Below, piece by piece: positions 19,909 to 28,283 of a stretch of DNA of 28,283 bases (its first letter is position 1; each line of letters opens with the position of its first letter). The notes under the pieces were generated by a model. The model saw nothing but the letters and a program-made list of their open reading frames with translations, was not told the origin of the DNA and made no database searches. The stretch covers positions 1 through 28,283 of the forward strand of contig JABANN010000451.1 of the NCBI GenBank assembly GCA_013115125.1. The letters are read 5' to 3'. This stretch comes from Perkinsus olseni (taxonomy: Eukaryota; Perkinsozoa; Perkinsida). The position numbers and the translations under genes were made by a program.

Positions 19909-20783
19909 ATGCTACCACAGAATGATGTATTGAATATAATAACTACACTGGCTCGAGGGTGCACTGGGGTTGGAACATTGGGAGAATATTGGGCCAACAG
20001 GGATACTAGGGAGAGGGCTGCTGCTTTGCTCTTGCTTAGCACTCGAATTCCGTTTGGAGTGGTATCGTTCCATCTGCGCTTGATCCTGATAAAAAAGGCT
20101 TTTTATGCGGTTTTTCGGTTGGTCAATTTCCGGAGAATGTTACTCATAATGAACGACCAATGCCAAACTCGCACCCAAATTTTTATCAGTTGCATGCATC
20201 AACATAAGATACGCCATTCCAGGCTCTCGCAAAGCGTCCTTGCCGAAGTACCAACCCCCTGAGAAGACTTTTAGACGGACGAGTCATGTCGAGCGAATGT
20301 ATCACGAGCCCCTCCGACTATCGAAGGATACCATCGAACTGAGTGATACACTCTCGGAAAAGTAGTACTCGTCGGTCGGAACGTGGATGGGTGCCATCAC
20401 CTGTTAGATTTTAATGTTTCGGATATCTTGTTGGCCACTTGGGGTTGGTCTCTTTTCTGATGGAAATCTTCCCTTACTTTGATGGTTAGTTTACTTATTT
20501 ATCTGCCAGGCACGCTACCCCCGGTGAAGGGGAGAGCAGCAGCAGGAAAATACGGTCTTGTTATTCAAGACAGGTTGGTAGTCTCTCAATGCTGCTTGTG
20601 AGGATGAGCGTTTGGTAGGATGATGGTTCGGTGGCATCTAAGGGCAAGATAGGTGGTGAAGGCAGCTCGTTGTTGGACGAGGACATGGCAAGGGAAGCTA
20701 GAACACAAGCTAGGAAGGTAGAAGCGGTGATCCAGAGGGGTTACAGAATGACATTCTTGCGTAGACTAGGGGCTGTAGTGTAA
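19909..20783 (+). CDS. Unrecognised gene with possible IQ-like motif, exons partly placed
   Basis: The last exon 20619-20783 reads in frame to TAA and follows a 45-base intron (20574-20618) after exon 20510-20573. Together they give SSSRKIRSCYSRQ, then KGKIGGEGSSLLDEDMAREA and RKVEAVIQRGYRMTFLRRLG. The last part has an incomplete IQ pattern (IQxxxRxxxxR), a possible calmodulin-binding site. The first exon probably starts at ATG 19909 (MLPQNDVLNIITTLARGCTG, then VGTLGEYWANRDTRERAAAL). Its donor and any exon between about 20060 and 20509 are not resolved, since phase requires two bases left over before 20510. I do not recognise the family. Confidence 0.5.
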
Positions 20784-21115
20784 GATGGATCGTAGATGCT
20801 CTTCAACTGGATTGGGGAAAAGTGCCCACGAGACTGGCCGCCCATTTTAATGCCGCAATATCCCGATAGACAGGTTTTTCTCACGGGAGCAGCTCGATTG
20901 CGTGTGATGATTCTTCTTTCGGTTTAATTTTTTACCTGCGCTAGGGTATCGAAATTTTAAACTGATTACCATCATCTGAAGGTTTGGGACGTTTCCAGTG
21001 TCGTTACCCTAGCGAGGTGTTTGGGCCGAAGACTCGACGTTCATGGGCATGCACGTCTGTGGTCGCTATAGCTTTCGGCTGTTCCGGTTTCGGGATACCT
21101 TCTCACGAAACTCCG
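20784..21115. other. Intergenic with a 10-bp perfect inverted repeat
   Basis: The arms cgctagggta (20939-20948) and taccctagcg (21005-21014) flank a 56-base spacer. I see no gene here. Confidence 0.6.
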
Positions 21116-21853
21116 CTACCAATAAATCATAAAATTCGGCGTTTTCTTTAATAAAAGAGTACCGGTAATCAGCGAGCGGCTACTCTCTCCGTTAACGCTG
21201 TCATGTCGCTGATCAGTGTTCCCTCCTGAGGAGTGGATCGATTGTAATCTTGATATCAGGGTTATGCTTTTGCCAAGCAAGCCAACATGCTGGGCACGGT
21301 AGGAGAGGTGGCCTTTGGAGTTCTTCGTGCCAACGCCGAGGATGACGTCATGGGAGCATGACTGAGTGTCGATCGAACTCTGCATCTTGCGTTGAGGGGG
21401 AAGAAGACACACGGAGACGGCCATATTCTGACAGGAGGAAATTCGACGCTCAGCGAGTGAACCTTCCCTTTGTTGCTCTGATTGTGTTATTGTCCGTCGG
21501 GAGGCTCTCGCAGATCGTCCCAAGCTGCCTTGCCTCCCACTGGGGCATCCGATATGATAGGGTCTCGCGGATTTGGACGCTTTGTTCATGAACATGGAAA
21601 TATGACCGCTCGAAGATCGATCTTGCACGATTTCGAGCGCTCGAAAGTCCTTTCCGATTGGCGATTTCCTCCGTGCGCAATTTGATGTGGTAGCATAAAA
21701 TTGGTGGACTGCCAGCTGCTTGACACAGTGCTGTGGTGAGAGGGTGGTAGTCGCGAGAATGCCAATTCTACTTCGAGTAGTTATTTTCTTAGTCGGGAAA
21801 CTCGAGTAAAGGCAGGAGTCCTGTCTCAGTAACGTCGCAGTCATCGCTGTCAT
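21116..21853 (-). CDS. Intronless 245-aa ORF, unrecognised, doubtful
   Basis: A single frame of 246 codons including TAG is open, far longer than expected by chance and far longer than typical exons here (40-150 bases). The N-terminus (MTAMTATLLRQDSCLYSSF) and the composition (Ser, Arg, Gln, Thr) suggest nothing specific; I see no domain, signal peptide or membrane segment. Its ATG (21853-21851) overlaps the ATG of the plus-strand secreted protein (21852-21854) within one CATG, so both starts are unlikely to be real. It also contains a 42-bp repeat that recurs upstream of the AAA gene. It could be a real intron-free gene or a chance frame. Confidence 0.35.
   Translation of the reverse strand: MTAMTATLLRQDSCLYSSFPTKKITTRSRIGILATTTLSPQHCVKQLAVHQFYATTSNCARRKSPIGKDFRALEIVQDRSSSGHISMFMNKASKSARPYHIGCPSGRQGSLGRSARASRRTITQSEQQREGSLAERRISSCQNMAVSVCLLPPQRKMQSSIDTQSCSHDVILGVGTKNSKGHLSYRAQHVGLLGKSITLISRLQSIHSSGGNTDQRHDSVNGESSRSLITGTLLLKKTPNFMIYW
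21360..21401. repeat. 42-bp dispersed repeat, copy 1
   Basis: It starts gactgagtgtcgatcgaact and ends gcgttgaggggga. It differs from the copy at 23390-23431 at 3 of 42 positions. Confidence 0.9.
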
Positions 21854-22576
21854 GCTTCTCACTGTTCACACGCTCACATCATCAATTCTGTTGATCCTGC
21901 TGAACACGGACGTGGTGACGGGTGCCTTCCTCAGGGGAGGGCATCACCCCGCCCTGCTACCCTTCATGATGATGATGATGCCTCCCCTCCGAGGTGGGAT
22001 GGGCAGTTCGGTCGTGTGCTCAGGAGTCCTCTCAGGAACGCTTGTATGAAGATGGACGTGAAATCATTCTGAGCTACGACAACCCGTGGCTGACGAGCTG
22101 CCATATTCTTTACAACACGACCGAACCCTCGTACGAAGTGACTCTGAAGGAGGAGTGGATGACAGACGGGCACCCCGAGGATAATTACCTGGCTATTGGA
22201 ACGAAGCTCACTACGGATCCGATTCGGGACGCCTGATTGATTTGATATACTTGTAAAAGCGCTCAGGTGGTGGCTTTGTAGTCCATCATTGTTTCAGCTC
22301 GTATAAGTCTGGCAAGTTCGAGGTTTTGGTCGGACCAGTGGATGAGTTAGGGCACTACAAGTCTTATAGTGGAGAAGAAGAAGAAGCGCTCCACCGACAG
22401 CTGGGTGATGTGAACCCTTTCTATCATTTATTGAAGGATATAAAGAAAAACTTCAAGATAAGGAATGCAAGAAGATCGCTGAGTACATTGAAGGCCACCC
22501 AGCTGACGAGTATGAAGAGGGGAAGGAGTGGTTGCCTAAGTTTATGATGGAGAAAACGATCAGGGCCACAGAATGA
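21852..22576 (+). CDS. Secreted protein, unrecognised, multi-exon
   Basis: It starts with a signal peptide (MLLTVHTLTSSILLILLNTD, about 24 residues). Supported coding parts are 21852-about 21990, 22002-about 22236 (ERLYEDGREIILSYDNPW, then CHILYNTTEPSYEVTLKEEW) and, after the acceptor at 22300, SYKSGKFEVLVGPVDELGHY. The end is KKIAEYIEGHPADEYEEGKE, WLPKFMMEKTIRATE and TGA at 22574-22576. The first junction needs an intron of 3n+1 bases; 79 bases from the gtgacggg donor would fit. The final frame change is explained by a 32-base gtgatg...gaag intron, shorter than any other here, so a frameshift remains possible. The mature part is acidic. It may be related to the secreted protein at 14468. Confidence 0.55.
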
Positions 22577-23474
22577 ACTCCTCATGTCGATCCACCTTGT
22601 TGTTGTTGATGTAATCATGTTTATCCGAAGTATGGGTGTTGTGGTTAGTATGATGTCCAATGGTTATGTTTGTGTCACTCCTGCGGTCCAGGGCTATTAG
22701 CGAATCCTCATGCCTGTCAGGAGGAGGAGAGCGGCGGCGGTGGCGGGTTGGTGGTCTCGTTATATATCAGAGTCAGGATTTAGGATGGATGAATAGTGAT
22801 AGAGTACAATGATGCTGCTGCCAGGGGAATATGTAAAACTGTAGCAACGGCCAAGGGACAGTTGAGGTTCATCGGAGTTGGCTTCGGCTTACGACTAGAT
22901 AGCTGAAAGATCAGGATGAGTCACCGCTGGAGGCTGCGCATCCTCTGGAGGAGTGGTGGTAGTAGTAGCGGCAGCATCAACATGCTCTCTTAAAAGTACT
23001 GCTGTGGAACTAGTGTTTGGTCTCTGCCTCCCCAGTCTGATGTCAGGTCGCACTACGTGGTAGTAGTCGTACGTTGATGAAGTATCGTGAGTAGAGGAGG
23101 ATGGAATGAAGGGAACTTCTTGGCCTCATCGGTCGGGTTATACGGTAGATTCTACCGGGTAGAAGCGAAACTACCCATCCCGTAACTTTCTCACGCCTGA
23201 TCGCGGGATGTTACCAAGGTGTTGATAAACGACGCCCGTCATGATGGAGAGCGGCGAGCCACGGGGGTGCTGCTGCGGGTTGGTTGAGATCATGACGGCT
23301 CTCGGAGAATAGAAACCGTACTGTGCGATGTATGGTATTTATTAACAGGGTCAACCTCTCTCCACGGTAGCTGCCACGAACGTATCAAAGACTGAGTGTT
23401 GATCGAATTCTTCATCTTGCGTTGAGGGGGATGGGTGGTATCGCGTTGGGTAGGTCCAGGGGATTTAGTCCAGC
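22577..23474. other. Upstream region of the AAA ATPase gene
   Basis: No gene seen. It holds a GC-rich stretch (ggcggcggtggcggg near 22732), short inverted repeats (for example ggtagattctacc at 23143-23155, and cgtcatgat/atcatgacg at 23238 and 23289) and the second copy of the 42-bp repeat 44-85 bases upstream of the ATG. Confidence 0.5.
23390..23431. repeat. 42-bp dispersed repeat, copy 2
   Basis: It matches 21360-21401 at 39 of 42 positions and lies immediately upstream of the AAA gene start. Confidence 0.9.
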
Positions 23475-27376
<3,902 letters not shown>

Positions 27377-28052
27377 TGATTCGAAGTTCTGCTGTTTCCA
27401 AACGTTTCTCTTGATGGTTCCGGGTTGCGCTTTGATGGTGGGGGTGGCCGCCGTGAGTAGAGAGCCTACGATTTATGAAGGTACGGCGCTATACTCGGTG
27501 ATGGTATCTTCGAAGCCGCCACTTATTGCCAATAAGTTATTGGGGCGAGGAGTGGTATGAAAATTAAGGCAGACTGATGGAATGGTGGTTAGGCGCACAA
27601 GCATTGTGAAAGAACGTACAACAGAATATGCGCCACTAACCAGACACAACGACGGCGTTTATCGCCATGAGCGTTCAAAGTGGTTGTGAATGGTTTCCCG
27701 AGTTGAGCCGAGAACGCTGCTCTGACACCCCTTTTCTCTGGAACAGCTTATCTGTCCTTTAATCGGCTTTGAACCAGGGATCATCGCTCCACCAGGAGAA
27801 TGGCATCTGTTGTTTTGATTGAAAGCGACAAGAATAATGAAATTATGTTACAGGATGTGTCGCTGTCGCTGCCACCTACGAGGATGCGAGTTCAATTTGA
27901 CCAAGTCTAAACTGTGGAGACTTCAACGATCTATCTTAAAATGATATTTTCGATCAAATTAAGAAAAGATAAGTTCGATTTCAGTTCTTTTGAAAACTTC
28001 GAAGAAGGCAAAATCTAGAAATCAGATTCTCCTAGCGTGAAGTGGGAATGGT
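27377..28052. other. 3' flank of the AAA gene, no gene seen
   Basis: No credible frame is present. An imperfect inverted repeat lies at 27586-27642 (tggttaggcgca and tgcgccactaacca, 31 bases apart). The composition becomes AT-rich towards 28020. Confidence 0.5.
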
Positions 28053-28283
28053 TTAGCCAGCTATCATTCCCTCATCAGCGACGGAGGCAGGTGAGTCTGC
28101 CAAGTCTGCCCTGCTGCAGGTCTCGGCTATGGTGGCGGGGATAGCCCTCCAAGCTCCACGGAACAGCTCCAACGCGGCACTCTGCGTCGCGGCTGGTATC
28201 TTGCCAGCACACATGGAGCTCGGTAGAATCGCGGCCACCAGACTTGCTGCGCTTGGGTGCGCTACGACGCTGGACCGAACTCT
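28053..28283 (-). CDS. Partial Ala-rich gene at window edge, strand uncertain
   Basis: On the minus strand a frame is open from the window edge to TAA at 28055-28053, ending ASVADEGMIAG, alanine-rich and without recognised motifs. The opposite strand is also open after a CTGCAG acceptor at about 28120 (VSAMVAGIALQAPRNSSNAA, then GILPAHMELGRIAATRLAAL) and looks equally protein-like. GC-rich sequence keeps both frames open. I lean slightly to minus because it ends in a stop and needs no short intron. Confidence 0.3.
   Translation of the reverse strand, partial: RVRSSVVAHPSAASLVAAILPSSMCAGKIPAATQSAALELFRGAWRAIPATIAETCSRADLADSPASVADEGMIAG

Overview
The window looks like nuclear DNA of a protist with a compact, intron-dense genome. 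Every gene I could reconstruct is split by GT-AG introns, many of them only 41-63 bases long. The two strands alternate, and the spaces between genes are full of short inverted repeats. The gene content (cathepsin L-like protease, DNA ligase I, eS10, an Afg2/SPATA5-type AAA ATPase, a 'DWDDT' HAD protein of a kind common in alveolates, small secreted proteins) fits an alveolate. A Perkinsus-like organism is my best guess, but that is inference and not a database result. Exon models were built by hand from reading frame, splice sites and remembered family sequences; those whose exon phases all close to a whole number of codons are the reliable ones.

Layout. 1-977: repeats (22-bp tandem array, perfect 47-bp palindrome). 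978-2517 (+): papain-family cysteine protease, 9 exons, 349 aa. 2518-3300: unresolved, with a probable plus-strand terminal exon. 3391-4445: a stretch packed with short hairpins. 4339-4713 (+): possible cysteine-containing terminal exon, convergent with a minus-strand single-pass membrane protein (4706-5416, 3 exons). 5677-11968 (-): DNA ligase I, 26 exons, 798 aa. 11969-14467: no confident gene; 48-bp tandem repeat and two long palindromes. 14468-14842 (+): small secreted protein. 14988-15483 (+): possible protease-associated (PA) domain gene. 16072-16583 (+): ribosomal protein eS10. 17598-18873 (-): HAD-like phosphatase-family protein. 19255-19813 (-): 3-exon C-terminal part of an unrecognised gene. 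19909-20783 (+): unrecognised gene with a possible IQ-like motif. 21116-21853 (-): 246-codon intronless ORF of doubtful status. 21852-22576 (+): secreted protein. 23475-27376 (+): Afg2/SPATA5-like AAA ATPase, 13 exons, 750 aa. 28053-28283: edge of another gene, strand uncertain.

The genes show no shared pathway; this is ordinary nuclear gene order mixing DNA replication (ligase I), ribosome structure or maturation (eS10; Afg2/Drg1 acts in 60S maturation in yeast), and secretion or proteolysis. The most interesting signal is in the introns. A 19-base motif (AATTTCGTGGCGCGYGACG) recurs inside introns of both the ligase and the AAA gene, filling up to almost half of a 41-base intron and always pointing the same way on the chromosome. 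tRNA T-arm/B-box-like pieces and two other short motifs also recur, several of them in introns. This looks like short mobile or tRNA-derived sequence seeding or decorating introns (introner-like).
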